A stretch of DNA of 64,000 nucleotides, taken from the NCBI RefSeq assembly GCF_018492665.1, contig NZ_JAFVME010000006.1, forward strand, positions 186,001-250,000, written 5' to 3'. The DNA is from Pedobacter sp. B4-66 (GTDB lineage: Bacteria > Bacteroidota > Bacteroidia > Sphingobacteriales > Sphingobacteriaceae). Below the pieces are notes generated by a model, which worked only from the letters and a program-made list of their open reading frames with translations, had not been told where the DNA came from and ran no database searches. The translations under genes and the position numbers were made by a program. Shown piece by piece: positions 27,811-36,351 of this stretch. How positions within the stretch are numbered: the stretch's first letter is position 1; each line of letters starts with the position of its first letter.

Positions 27811-28264
27811 CTATTTTACCATGAATTTTAACGGTTTCCTTTAATGCTGCAGAGCCATACCATGGGTAGTATTCGGCAGTCATCACTTTTCTGAAAATAA
27901 CAGGATCTGTTTCTACGAGTTTTTGCGCTTCTTCGGTAGTTTCAACATCGAAAATAAAAATACCACGATAGGCATTCTCATTTTTACCCAAAGGACCGGC
28001 AACAATCAGCTTCCCTTCTTTAACAAGTCGACCTATATTAGCCATATGGCCTTTAAAAATAGTATCCAACGATACTTTTGGTAAATCTTTAGCTGCCCCT
28101 GTTTTTAAAATCACAAGAACGTATTTCTTCATTCCATAATCATCAGCACCGAGTTCTTTAGCGAGTTTCTCGTCGTAATTTTTATTTACTTCCTGAGCCT
28201 TGGTATGATAAGAAATAAACAGGGCACAGATAAGCGCAACGATGATTGTAGATTTCCTTTTCAT
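27794..28264 (-). CDS. Secreted YCII-related domain protein
   Basis: 156 residues. A signal peptide (about 1-23, ending TKAQE) precedes a YCII-like alpha/beta ferredoxin-fold domain (about 48-140), recognisable from YVLVILKTG, HMANIGRLVKEGKLIVAGPLG and RGIFIFDVETTEEAQKLVETDP. The family is loosely linked to muconolactone isomerase-like enzymes; most members have no known substrate. It follows the META-domain lipoprotein gene after 61 bases, with an inverted repeat between. Confidence 0.85.
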   Translation of the reverse strand: MKRKSTIIVALICALFISYHTKAQEVNKNYDEKLAKELGADDYGMKKYVLVILKTGAAKDLPKVSLDTIFKGHMANIGRLVKEGKLIVAGPLGKNENAYRGIFIFDVETTEEAQKLVETDPVIFRKVMTAEYYPWYGSAALKETVKIHGKIEKKSH

Positions 28265-28281
28265 ATTGATGTGATTTGTAT

Positions 28282-28323
28282 TTTTTTGGGAAGGTTATAA
28301 ACCCATATAGCCTTCCCAAAAAA
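28282..28323. repeat. Inverted repeat between META and YCII genes
   Basis: TTTTTTGGGAAGG pairs with CCTTCCCAAAAAA across a 16-base spacer that can pair partly itself. On both strands the T-run is 5' and the A-run 3', the reverse of a normal terminator, so it may instead be an mRNA-processing or stability element. Confidence 0.5.
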
Positions 28324-28325
28324 TG

Positions 28326-28775
28326 TTATTTCTTTGTAAAACGCATTAAAGCAAGATCACCTTGTGATAAAGTTAAAACGTTGTCCTTCACTTCGTAACT
28401 ATCTACTTTTTTAAGCATATCTAAAAAGCGCTTTTCTCCTTCGCCTTCGCAAAATCTCATTGTCATAGCACCTGGTTCAGAAATACTTAATTTATTTCCA
28501 CTAATGGTTACTTTACTGCCAAATACATTACAGCTTGTATTACCATTCATTTCGCCCGCAACTTTACCAAAACTAATGCTTGGTTTTGTATCAGGGTATA
28601 AACCATTAAAGGCTATTCTTACTCCTGTAATATAGTTTAGTTCCCAAGAACCCGTTAGCTGAGCAGCTGACTTATCCACTGATGTTTTTTCTGTGTTTTT
28701 TTTCATCATGTTACAAGATGACAATGCTCCTAAAGAGGAAAGCGCAATTAGCGCAATAAAGATTGGCTTATTCAT
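28326..28775 (-). CDS. META-domain (HslJ-like) lipoprotein
   Basis: 149 residues. The lipobox LSSC gives Cys21. The mature part is a META domain: GSWELNYITGVRI, ISFGKVAGEMNGNTSCNVFGSKV and MTMRFCEGEGEKRFLDML match the family pattern (the usual GCN is SCN here). META-domain proteins such as HslJ are linked to heat or antibiotic stress; the molecular role is unknown. It lies upstream of the YCII gene on the same strand, with its own -7 box at 28839. Confidence 0.88.
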   Translation of the reverse strand: MNKPIFIALIALSSLGALSSCNMMKKNTEKTSVDKSAAQLTGSWELNYITGVRIAFNGLYPDTKPSISFGKVAGEMNGNTSCNVFGSKVTISGNKLSISEPGAMTMRFCEGEGEKRFLDMLKKVDSYEVKDNVLTLSQGDLALMRFTKK

Positions 28776-28838
28776 AAAGCTAGAATTAAATGTTTTTTAT
28801 ATGTAGTTAGTAATTCCATAAATTAATATGGTTAAGCG

Positions 28839-28846
28839 CAAAAGTA
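28839..28846 (-). promoter_or_regulatory. Promoter -7 box of the META lipoprotein gene
   Basis: TACTTTTG on the minus strand matches TANNTTTG. The surrounding 12-mer TATACTTTTGCG is identical to that at the DUF2795 promoter. Just upstream (28851-28880) is a 10+10 palindrome. Confidence 0.55.
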
Positions 28847-28850
28847 TACA

Positions 28851-28880
28851 TTGAATTTAACGATTTTAAATTAAATTCAA
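28851..28880. repeat. Operator-like palindrome over the -33 region of the META gene
   Basis: TTGAATTTAA (28851-28860) and TTAAATTCAA (28871-28880) are perfect reverse complements with a 10-base spacer. Its place 4 bases upstream of the -7 box suggests a repressor or activator site. Confidence 0.45.
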
Positions 28881-28957
28881 GAAAATTTAAACGCTTAAAC
28901 ATTAAGTATTTTACTACGAAATAAACCGCTCACCACCATTACTTTACTAGCCCTATC

Positions 28958-31366
28958 TTAAAACTTGTAGCTATAACCAAGTCTAAAAACCTGCGTTTCA
29001 AAATAGTCTGTACTGATCAATTTAAATCCATTCCCTGCTATTTCCCTTGTAGGATTTAAGGTATTAAACAAATCTGTACCATTCAAAAACAGCTCTCCTC
29101 TCCCATTTTGGATTTGTTTCTTTGCCCCCATATCTACCGAAAACCTTGATCCAATCTTTCCCTGAGGAATAATATCAGGAGCAAAATAAATAGCTGAGAC
29201 CTGCAATTCTGTCTTTTTAGGTAATTTGAATATTCCGTTTAATTTTGAATTCCACGAAGTAATACTTTCCTTTCCCATAGTATACACCGTAGGGACTGGA
29301 TATTTGTTGCTTACCGTAAATTCATCGATAGTATTTTTATACAAAGTAGCGCTGGCATTAAAAGAAACCCATGAGGCAAGCTCTTGATTGTAAGTCACCT
29401 CAGTGCCGGTATTACGACTTTTACCTGCGTTTTGAAAAATGTTGTAAATAAGTGAACTTCCCGGAACTACAGTGGCAATCCTGGTAATAGTGGCATTTAT
29501 CATCTTATGGTAAACAGCAGAATAAACACTTCCTTTATTCCAGGTTAATCTATAGCCCGTTTCTATATTTCTGGTAAATTGAGGTCGTAGTGTCGGATTA
29601 CCAACTTTAATTACCTCAGGTTCATCATACTTTGGAAATATTCGTATGTCCACTTCATTTGGTCTATCAACCCTTTCATTATAAAACACAGAAACTTTGT
29701 TTTTCTCATTAAATTTATAAGCTAAACGAAGGTTTGGAAATGGACGCGTATAGTCATAGCCATCACTTTTATAGGTGTTATGATTAGGATTCACATCATA
29801 GTTTACCTTTACATACTCTAGCCTTAAACCTGCCTCCAACTCAAAGCTATTGTTCTCAAAAACATAGTTACCATACACTGCCGGAATAGTTTCCTTGTAA
29901 TCAGCCCAACCACCGGCATTCACATCCAAAGGAGAGTTAAGCCCCGGAAAAAACTGCATATTGGTGGGTATTGTTCTTCTTCTGAATTTTACCCCACCTT
30001 CCAATCTACCATGCTTTAATGGCTTAACGTAATCAAGGTTCAGATCAGCCACATGCTCATCAGAAAGCAGCTTAAATGAGTCTTCTCCTGTAAATTCGGG
30101 CATAATGTTGGTGAAAAAATATTTCTCATCTTCCCTGTGAAAAGTGTAATTGAAACTAACATTCAGTAAATGGCCAGGTTGTTTAAATTTATGCTGGAAA
30201 AGTGCCGCCCCTGTGGCTGTATATTTAACTTCATCCTCCAAAAACTGCCACAAACGACTGCGCTCAGTAAAGTCTTCATTAAAATAGGGGATATCACCTC
30301 TGTCAAGAATCTTTTCTCTGTTGAGATAAGCCGAAACTGTAAAGGTGTTTTGATCATCTGGATTCCAGTCCATCCCCGTTTTTACAGTTGAAAATGTTGT
30401 GGTTCTGTTCCGTTTTACCTGCTGATTGATTACAGTTCCGTCACCATAAATTCTTTGGGCAAAATCATTCCTGTTTAACGTTTGGGTATACAACCAATCG
30501 GCTTGTAGAAATGTGTTTACTTTGTTTTTTCTGTAATTAAGTGACAAGGATGGATTTAATTTAGGGGTTGCCTGATATTGCGGCCTTATAGTCGGCAGGT
30601 TCTCTTTTCTAATCCATAGCGCACCAAGTCCGCTTGTTAGACCAATTTTACCGTTTAGCCCCTCCTGTCTGTTCTTTTTATAAATAATGTTAATGATACC
30701 TGCATTGCCGTTTGCGTCAAATTTAGCTGAAGGATTATTTATGATCTCTATACGCTCTATTGCTGATGAAGGGATATTATCTAACCCACTCTGACTACCA
30801 AATCCGGTAATAGCATTCTGTTTTCCATCAATTAGGACAGCTACTTTATTGTTACCGCGAAGCTGAACTTTACCATCCTGAATGGTAACTCCCGGCAGAT
30901 TTTGCATAGCCTGTAATATCGAACCTCCTGTTTGAGTGGCATTATTGGCCAATGTAAAAGTTTTCTTATCCATTTTATCGGAAACCCCATCTTTGGCAGT
31001 AGTGCCAACAACTGTGATTTCGTTCAACATCTTGCTATCTTCCTGAAGTTCAAAATGTCCCAAATCCAAAAATGCGCTCAATGTCCCTATACTAAACGGT
31101 TGCTTTATCGTTTTAAACCCGAGCATTGAAATTTCTATAATGTAATTACCGTTTTTTACATTGGCTAATGTAAACCTGCCCTCATCGTTGGTTATCGTCC
31201 CGACAACGAAACTACTGTCAATTGGTATTTTTAGTACAATGTTTGTGTAAGGCAGAGCACCTTTTTTAATGTCTCTCACTATTCCGGAAACGGTAACAGT
31301 GGAATTACTTTGCGCAGCAACAAATAGTGGCAGCATTAAAAGAAGAATGGAAATAAGTCTGTGCAT
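28958..31366 (-). CDS. TonB-dependent receptor / outer membrane beta-barrel protein
   Basis: 802 residues. Signal peptide (1-18, FVAAQ); carboxypeptidase-regulatory-like domain (about 25-110); plug domain (about 115-235) with NLPGVTIQDGKVQLRGNNK, VAVLIDGKQ and ERIEIINNPSAKFD; then a barrel ending in an aromatic residue (RLGYSYKF), as outer-membrane insertion requires. It resembles the outer membrane beta-barrel family of Bacteroidota. The substrate is not evident and no companion lipoprotein is adjacent. Confidence 0.92.
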   Translation of the reverse strand: MHRLISILLLMLPLFVAAQSNSTVTVSGIVRDIKKGALPYTNIVLKIPIDSSFVVGTITNDEGRFTLANVKNGNYIIEISMLGFKTIKQPFSIGTLSAFLDLGHFELQEDSKMLNEITVVGTTAKDGVSDKMDKKTFTLANNATQTGGSILQAMQNLPGVTIQDGKVQLRGNNKVAVLIDGKQNAITGFGSQSGLDNIPSSAIERIEIINNPSAKFDANGNAGIINIIYKKNRQEGLNGKIGLTSGLGALWIRKENLPTIRPQYQATPKLNPSLSLNYRKNKVNTFLQADWLYTQTLNRNDFAQRIYGDGTVINQQVKRNRTTTFSTVKTGMDWNPDDQNTFTVSAYLNREKILDRGDIPYFNEDFTERSRLWQFLEDEVKYTATGAALFQHKFKQPGHLLNVSFNYTFHREDEKYFFTNIMPEFTGEDSFKLLSDEHVADLNLDYVKPLKHGRLEGGVKFRRRTIPTNMQFFPGLNSPLDVNAGGWADYKETIPAVYGNYVFENNSFELEAGLRLEYVKVNYDVNPNHNTYKSDGYDYTRPFPNLRLAYKFNEKNKVSVFYNERVDRPNEVDIRIFPKYDEPEVIKVGNPTLRPQFTRNIETGYRLTWNKGSVYSAVYHKMINATITRIATVVPGSSLIYNIFQNAGKSRNTGTEVTYNQELASWVSFNASATLYKNTIDEFTVSNKYPVPTVYTMGKESITSWNSKLNGIFKLPKKTELQVSAIYFAPDIIPQGKIGSRFSVDMGAKKQIQNGRGELFLNGTDLFNTLNPTREIAGNGFKLISTDYFETQVFRLGYSYKF

Positions 31367-31422
31367 AAGAATCGTTTTGCACTAAAGTTACCGACCAAAT
31401 TGGGAGAAAATTTGAAGATGAA

Positions 31423-32586
31423 CTAACTATCTGCCTTTAAGTATTCCTGCGAGATTTTAGTTTGAAAAATATCCCCCATAGTTACAGCCCGCTGATAGTT
31501 TTTACTACTCATCCCGATTATTTTTTGTAGAATTTGATTGCGAAATTTCCTAAACCTTGGAAAAAGGTAGTACATTCTTATTTTAGAAATATGAAGTCTG
31601 TTGCATGTTTCTTCATCTATTAAAAACCTGACATAACAAGAATGCAGGTACTTAAGGAAATTCTTTTGATAAGCCTTTTTAAAAATATTTGATGCAAAAG
31701 CTTCATTTTCCAAAGCCTGAGCCAGCATTACCGAATCCTCATCTGCAGAGACCTGCCCATCAGTCCATAAATAAAATAATTCAGTTGCTTCTTTTTTGTT
31801 ATTAGGCAAGTGTTTTTCAGGAATCCCAAGCAAATGACCAACATATTTCCAGAGGTGAAAAACCCCCAGCTCTTCCTTTTCAGAAATATGCATGCCCAGT
31901 TTGTGCAAACCATGAAGATAAAACAAACTGAACCCGATATTGGTAGCAACCATATCGCCGAAATTAATGGGCTCACCCCATTTTTCATGATCCCAGTCTG
32001 CATATTTCTCCTTTATCATCAACCGAGAAAAGGAGTGCATCATTCTTGTACGGGCAATATATTGATATCCTAGTGCATTAATTCCCAAAGCGTTATTGCG
32101 TGTGACATGAATCCAAAAATCAAGTGTATCGGTGATTCTTTTTGCAGGACCTTTCTTAAGTGCTCCAGTATAAATAAGCGCCTTGTTTAAATATGCGTAA
32201 TCATATCCACTCATCAGGCTATAATCCCTTAAAGAAATAAGCGCATTGGTACCACTCCTCATACATAAATTACAGCCCATCTGTATTAGGTCATCATCTA
32301 CCCAGGCTGGCTTTTGTTGCATGGCTAAAAACATACTTTTTATGTTTTCTGGTAAATCGTCATTTTCAGAGATTATAGTTTTTGATAACTGAGTAACATA
32401 AGCGTATGCTTCTCCAAAATTTCTGCCTTTAAATATCTCCTGAACAGCTTCATCTCCCGGTACATCATATTCTTTGGCTAACAGTGTAAAAACATTAGGG
32501 TTATCCAAACTAATCTGAGCTCCAGACCACTCTACTAACTGATTTCCGCTTCCTTCCTCCCAAAATCTTTTTAAGTATAAATCCAT
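31423..32586 (-). CDS. MpaB/latex-clearing-protein-like oxygenase (DUF2236)
   Basis: 387 residues from the ATG at 32586; the frame opens further up only with a TTG at 32613. It resembles the DUF2236 family, which includes the rubber oxygenase Lcp and fungal MpaB, b-type haem enzymes. The ARTRMMHSFSR segment (about residues 179-189) contains the Arg and His expected near the haem; the GDMVATNIGF and HLWKYVGHLLGIP segments are typical. There is no signal peptide, so it is probably cytoplasmic. The substrate is unknown. Confidence 0.8.
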   Translation of the reverse strand: MDLYLKRFWEEGSGNQLVEWSGAQISLDNPNVFTLLAKEYDVPGDEAVQEIFKGRNFGEAYAYVTQLSKTIISENDDLPENIKSMFLAMQQKPAWVDDDLIQMGCNLCMRSGTNALISLRDYSLMSGYDYAYLNKALIYTGALKKGPAKRITDTLDFWIHVTRNNALGINALGYQYIARTRMMHSFSRLMIKEKYADWDHEKWGEPINFGDMVATNIGFSLFYLHGLHKLGMHISEKEELGVFHLWKYVGHLLGIPEKHLPNNKKEATELFYLWTDGQVSADEDSVMLAQALENEAFASNIFKKAYQKNFLKYLHSCYVRFLIDEETCNRLHISKIRMYYLFPRFRKFRNQILQKIIGMSSKNYQRAVTMGDIFQTKISQEYLKADS

Positions 32587-32778
32587 AGACGTACAGATGA
32601 TTAGTTTAGCCAATATACCTTAAAACTGTATATAATATTTCTCATTTATTCATTTAATTATCCATGTAAAAACAATTTGTTCCCATCATTGTTCTCTTAG
32701 AAATTTTGGTATGCTATTGTTCTTTTAATAAAGCAATTAGACATACCTCTTAAACTTAAAACCAAAATAAAAAACCGT

Positions 32779-33279
32779 ATGAAAAATCTGACAATGAAAA
32801 CAACTGCATTTTTGGTTGCCCTCGTTATGATGGCAGCTGCATTTACTGGTTGCAAAAGTGAACCCAAAGATGATGCTGTTAAAGCTGCCGTCGAGACTGC
32901 ACTGTTAGCAAATCCGCATATTGCTGGTGCTTCGGTCATGGTAGAAAAAGGAGTAGCAACGTTATCTGGGCAAGTTCCTGATGATGCAACCAAAGCCGAC
33001 ATTGATAAAACTGTTGCAGCCATTCCAGGCGTTAAATCTATAGTAAATAACATTGCAGTTGTTGCCGATACACCAAGTGTTGCGGTAGCTGCTACAGACA
33101 TGCTTAGCAATGCGGTTAAAGATGCTACTAAGGACTTTCCCACCGTAACTGCAACTGTTAATGATGGTGTGATTACCTTAAAAGGTGAAATTCAAAAAAC
33201 AAATCTCCAAAAGTTGATGATGGCTTTGAATGCACTAAAACCTAAAAAAATCGACAATTCTCAACTGGTTATTAAATAG
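32779..33279 (+). CDS. Lipoprotein with two BON domains
   Basis: 166 residues. Signal peptide with lipobox FTGC (about Cys25). Two BON repeats: about 32-93 (VEKGVATLSGQVPDDATKAD, AAIPGVKSIVNNIAVV) and about 100-166 (VNDGVITLKGEIQKTN). BON domains bind phospholipids or help envelope stability in OsmY-like proteins. It is encoded 18 bases upstream of an SH3-domain gene in the same direction; together they look like a small envelope or peptidoglycan stress operon. Confidence 0.88.
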   Translation: MKNLTMKTTAFLVALVMMAAAFTGCKSEPKDDAVKAAVETALLANPHIAGASVMVEKGVATLSGQVPDDATKADIDKTVAAIPGVKSIVNNIAVVADTPSVAVAATDMLSNAVKDATKDFPTVTATVNDGVITLKGEIQKTNLQKLMMALNALKPKKIDNSQLVIK

Positions 33280-33297
33280 TTAAAGAAGAAACACAAC

Positions 33298-33717
33298 ATG
33301 GCTTTACAAGAAAAATATAAAGAATTAATAGATACTGCTACTGCACAAGGAGTAAACAACCTAAATGTACGTGAACAGGACGGTATACTATACATTGATG
33401 GCGACGCCGGTGGTTCTGTTAAACAACAACTCTGGGATACTTACGAACGCCTTGACCCTAACTATTCCTCGGGCGATTTGGTAATGAATATCAATAGCAT
33501 AGCCGGTGTTACCGAAGGTTCTAAATTAAAGGTAACCACCAACAGCTCTAATTTGAATATCCGCAGTGGGCCAAGCACTGATGCTGATATTGTAGGCAAA
33601 GCTGCCAGGCATGAAGTAGTTACATTGGTAAGCAAAGCAAACGACCAATGGTGGGAAATTAAAACCGATGATGGAGAGGCAGGATATTCTTATACTCAGT
33701 ATCTTACCCCTCTATAA
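33298..33717 (+). CDS. BON-like plus bacterial SH3 domain protein
   Basis: 139 residues without a signal peptide. The N-terminal half (about 1-70) resembles a BON-like domain (VREQDGILYIDGDAGGSVKQ). The C-terminal half is a bacterial SH3 domain: LKVTTNSSNLNIRSGPSTDADIVGKA, WWEIKTDDGEAGYSYTQYL. SH3b domains usually bind cell-wall peptides. The absence of a signal peptide is odd for a wall binder and may mean a cytoplasmic role like that of LysM/BON proteins. It is co-transcribed with the BON lipoprotein gene. Confidence 0.82.
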   Translation: MALQEKYKELIDTATAQGVNNLNVREQDGILYIDGDAGGSVKQQLWDTYERLDPNYSSGDLVMNINSIAGVTEGSKLKVTTNSSNLNIRSGPSTDADIVGKAARHEVVTLVSKANDQWWEIKTDDGEAGYSYTQYLTPL

Positions 33718-33743
33718 CTAAACTCTTTATTTAGAATAAGCAA

Positions 33744-33776
33744 TACCGTTAATGGAACTAAGTTCCATTAACGGTA
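33744..33776. terminator. Hairpin between convergent genes, covering a stop codon
   Basis: A 15-bp perfect stem (33744-33758 with 33762-33776; TACCGTTAATGGAAC and complement) with a 3-base loop. The stop codon of the minus-strand lipoprotein gene (33768-33770) lies inside the right arm. It probably ends transcription from both sides. Confidence 0.65.
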
Positions 33777-34883
33777 AATATCTCTCATCTTAAAGTTAAA
33801 CCGAGTCATGATCTGGCGCGTAAGCTCACGATACAAATCATTATAATCCGGTCTGTTATTATAACTACCACGAACAATATCCCAATCCTTTGCACTCAAT
33901 GCTCTCGAATCACCGGTATATTTACCAGTAATACTCTGCCAGGTGTATTCTGCAGGAATCCTGTCGGACGCAATCAGTTTTCTTGATTCCGCATCCGTAA
34001 TTCTATAGTACATACTCGCTCTCGAGTTGATGATTCTTCTTACGGCATTTATAGTGGCTGTAACAGTAATTGTACTTACGCTACCATTCACTTTGTCGCT
34101 TTTAACAGGAATCTTTTTAGATACACGGTATGAGTAATTGTTTGTAGCAAGATTACTGAACCAGATGTCATTCATAGAAATCTCCAGGTACTGATCAATT
34201 CTTCGGCCCTGCCCTTCGCTTCCACTGTAAAATTCATAATAATTGGAGTTACCTATTGAATTAAGATTCCATAGAATATCTCTTTCAAAAAAGGCTCCGT
34301 CAATTGAATAATAACCAAAACGCTGATCTAACTTTGTAACTAACACATTGGTTACGGCCGCTTCTTCAGCTTCCTGCTTCTTCTCTATTACATCTTTATA
34401 ACCAGGCACATAATTGTCTGCAAGTTTTAAATTGTTATATGCCTTACGGGCACTTACCCTATCGTTACGGTTTAATAGTGCAACTCCCCAACTGTAGTGT
34501 GCTTCGGCAGCATTTAAAGCCGCCTGATTTAATTGACGGTCGTAATTTTGTGGACTAAAACCATTTATTTTTACATCTGCATTAGCAAAAGCATCATACA
34601 TATTTTGCAAAGACAAATATCCATTATAAATCTCGGCAAGCTGTTCTGATTTTTTACCCCGGCCACCTTTTGCTAACAGGATATCTTGTTCAAATTTAGC
34701 TGAGGCTTCTTTATAGGCATCCGGCAGAATTTTTAACGCATGAGCATTTGATGAATTCTTTTTAAGATCACCAATTGCAGCGTAATAGGCTTTGTCATAC
34801 TCTCCCTTTTCGTACAATTTCTGGGTAGAAACACAAGATAAAAGAAACAACAAGAGCAAACTCAATTTAGATAAGTTTTTCAT
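33768..34883 (-). CDS. Hypothetical lipoprotein with TPR-like N-terminal half
   Basis: 371 residues. Lipobox LLSC (about Cys17). The N-terminal half (about 20-180) is helical, with TPR-like spacing (YEKGEYDKAYYAAIGDLKK, AHYSWGVALLNRNDRVSARKAY). The C-terminal half is strand-rich and polar, ending FNFKMRDIYR. No family with known function was recognised. It stands alone, convergent with the BON/SH3 pair. Confidence 0.82.
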   Translation of the reverse strand: MKNLSKLSLLLLFLLSCVSTQKLYEKGEYDKAYYAAIGDLKKNSSNAHALKILPDAYKEASAKFEQDILLAKGGRGKKSEQLAEIYNGYLSLQNMYDAFANADVKINGFSPQNYDRQLNQAALNAAEAHYSWGVALLNRNDRVSARKAYNNLKLADNYVPGYKDVIEKKQEAEEAAVTNVLVTKLDQRFGYYSIDGAFFERDILWNLNSIGNSNYYEFYSGSEGQGRRIDQYLEISMNDIWFSNLATNNYSYRVSKKIPVKSDKVNGSVSTITVTATINAVRRIINSRASMYYRITDAESRKLIASDRIPAEYTWQSITGKYTGDSRALSAKDWDIVRGSYNNRPDYNDLYRELTRQIMTRFNFKMRDIYR

Positions 34884-34987
34884 AGGGACGCGAATTTATC
34901 AATACTCAATTTACGAGAATTCTTTCGAAAATTTGGAAACTTTTTGGGTTCTGCCGCTGGCACACTAATAAATCGTACTTCGTTCGT

Positions 34988-35015
34988 ACCTCGTTCGACC
35001 AGGGGCGAACGAGGT
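34988..35015. repeat. GC-rich hairpin in the intergenic region before dapB's end
   Basis: ACCTCGTTCG (34988-34997) and CGAACGAGGT (35006-35015) pair perfectly around the loop ACCAGGGG. GTACCT (34986-34991) also has a complement AGGTAC at 35023-35028. The block is much richer in G+C than its neighbours and contains repeated CGTTCGTACC words, suggesting a dispersed repeat or terminator. Confidence 0.5.
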
Positions 35016-35111
35016 CCCTATTAGGTACGAGCAAAAGTGCCATTTGATACGACATACTTATTCGCCGCAACATTAAACTGAAACGAATTTGATTAAACTG
35101 TTGGGAGCGGC

Positions 35112-35867
35112 TTACGCCATATCGAAATTAAACATATCCTTTTCCGAATAGAATCCCTTTTTACCTTGTACCCACTCTGCGGCTAGTACAGTACCAAGGG
35201 CAAAACCATCTCGGTTAAGCGCTGTATGTTTAAATTCTATACAATCGACCTCGCTGGTATATTGTATAGTGTGAGTTCCCGGCACATCTTCTATGCGTTT
35301 AGATGCGATCAGTAACTGATTGTTTTGCATTACTTTATCCGAAGTTTCTGTTTGCTCAACATTCAAGGTATTTACCCATTCTTGCTTGTTGTTCAATCCT
35401 TCAATAATTCCTTCGGCAATAGTTATTGCCGTACCACTTGGCGAATCCATCTTGCGCGTATGGTGAATTTCCTCAGTATGCACTTCGTAATTCGGGTAGT
35501 TATTCATCAGTTTGGCTAACAGCCTATTCGCATGAAAGAACACATTTACCCCAATACTGAAGTTAGAAGCGTACAGCAATGTATTGCCGGTTTCCTTACA
35601 TTGGTTTTCAATTGCCTGTAGGTATTCGTACCATCCGGTAGTTCCAACAATAATAGGCACCTTAGCCTTAAAACATTCCTGAATGTGGTGTAATACTACA
35701 TCAGGTGTACTGAATTCTATCACTACATCGGCTTTTTTAAGTGCCTCCGTAGTTAATTCATTCTGATTACTGCTGCCAATCTTCAGAATGATCTCATGGT
35801 TACGGTCTTCTGCAACTTTCTCAATAATACGGCCCATTTTACCGTAGCCTAATATTGCAATTTTCAT
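35112..35867 (-). CDS. dapB: 4-hydroxy-tetrahydrodipicolinate reductase (lysine/DAP synthesis)
   Basis: 251 residues. N-terminal Rossmann segment KIAILGYGKMGR (residues 2-13), VVIEFSTPD (about 48-56), VGTTGWYEY (about 74-82) and the catalytic EIHHTRKMDSPSGTA (about 133-147) identify DapB. It reduces 4-hydroxy-tetrahydrodipicolinate with NAD(P)H on the way to meso-diaminopimelate and lysine. It follows the RRM-protein gene after 14 bases and is presumably in one transcript with it. Confidence 0.95.
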   Translation of the reverse strand: MKIAILGYGKMGRIIEKVAEDRNHEIILKIGSSNQNELTTEALKKADVVIEFSTPDVVLHHIQECFKAKVPIIVGTTGWYEYLQAIENQCKETGNTLLYASNFSIGVNVFFHANRLLAKLMNNYPNYEVHTEEIHHTRKMDSPSGTAITIAEGIIEGLNNKQEWVNTLNVEQTETSDKVMQNNQLLIASKRIEDVPGTHTIQYTSEVDCIEFKHTALNRDGFALGTVLAAEWVQGKKGFYSEKDMFNFDMA

Positions 35868-35881
35868 TTCAGGATATGGCT

Positions 35882-36250
35882 CTATTTATCAGATACCAGT
35901 TTACGAGGGCGTTTGCTTTTAAACGGCTGCTCATTAGCACGTGGCGCACTGTTTCCTTCTTCAGACTGGAATCTATTGCCTTTAAAAGTTCTAGGTTTTT
36001 CGGCTCTGTCTTCATCTGCTTTTTTTACAGTGATTTTTCTGCCTTTTATAACCTTTCCATTTAGTGCAGCGATAGCCCTCTCCGCTCCTGCCTCATCTAC
36101 CATTTCAATAAACCCAAAGCCTTTATGCTTGTGTGTAAATTTATCGGTAATCAATTCAATACTATGAACCAACCCCTGGATGCTGAACATTTCTATCAGT
36201 TCAGAATCTTGAATATCCAGTGGATAGCCCACCACAAATAACTTAACCAT
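35882..36250 (-). CDS. RNA-binding protein with one RRM domain
   Basis: 122 residues. A single RRM (about 1-80) has RNP2 LFVVGYPL (residues 4-11) and RNP1 KGFGFIEM (about 43-50), with a charged tail (RPRTFKGNRF, KRPRKLVSDK) likely to add RNA affinity. Small RRM proteins are common in Bacteroidota, where some act as post-transcriptional regulators. It is the first gene of a two-gene unit with dapB, with a -7 box 19 bases upstream of the ATG. Confidence 0.93.
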   Translation of the reverse strand: MVKLFVVGYPLDIQDSELIEMFSIQGLVHSIELITDKFTHKHKGFGFIEMVDEAGAERAIAALNGKVIKGRKITVKKADEDRAEKPRTFKGNRFQSEEGNSAPRANEQPFKSKRPRKLVSDK

Positions 36251-36268
36251 TAATTTTATTTAAGGCTT

Positions 36269-36276
36269 CAAATTTA
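36269..36276 (-). promoter_or_regulatory. Promoter -7 box for the RRM-dapB unit
   Basis: TAAATTTG on the minus strand matches TANNTTTG. A TTTC at 36296-36299, 19 bases upstream, may serve as -33 and lies inside the pirin terminator stem. Confidence 0.55.
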
Positions 36277-36289
36277 CGTTTAATAATTC

Positions 36290-36325
36290 AATAAAGAAAC
36301 CCCTAGGATTAGGGGTTTCTTTATT
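36290..36325 (-). terminator. Terminator of the pirin gene
   Basis: A 16-bp perfect stem (36290-36305 with 36310-36325; core AAGAAACCCCTA and complement) with a 4-base loop GGAT. A/T ends supply a U-tract. It lies 27 bases beyond the pirin stop. Confidence 0.85.
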
Positions 36326-36351
36326 ATAAAATACGAAAGGGTGGTAATTTA

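Noticed and set aside
28282..28323. Inverted repeat as a terminator for the META gene
   Set aside because: The T-run precedes and the A-run follows the stem on both strands, the reverse of an intrinsic terminator.
32697..33143. 148-codon minus-strand frame opposite the BON lipoprotein gene
   Set aside because: The opposite strand has a clear lipobox and two BON domains; this frame is Ala/Thr-rich shadow.
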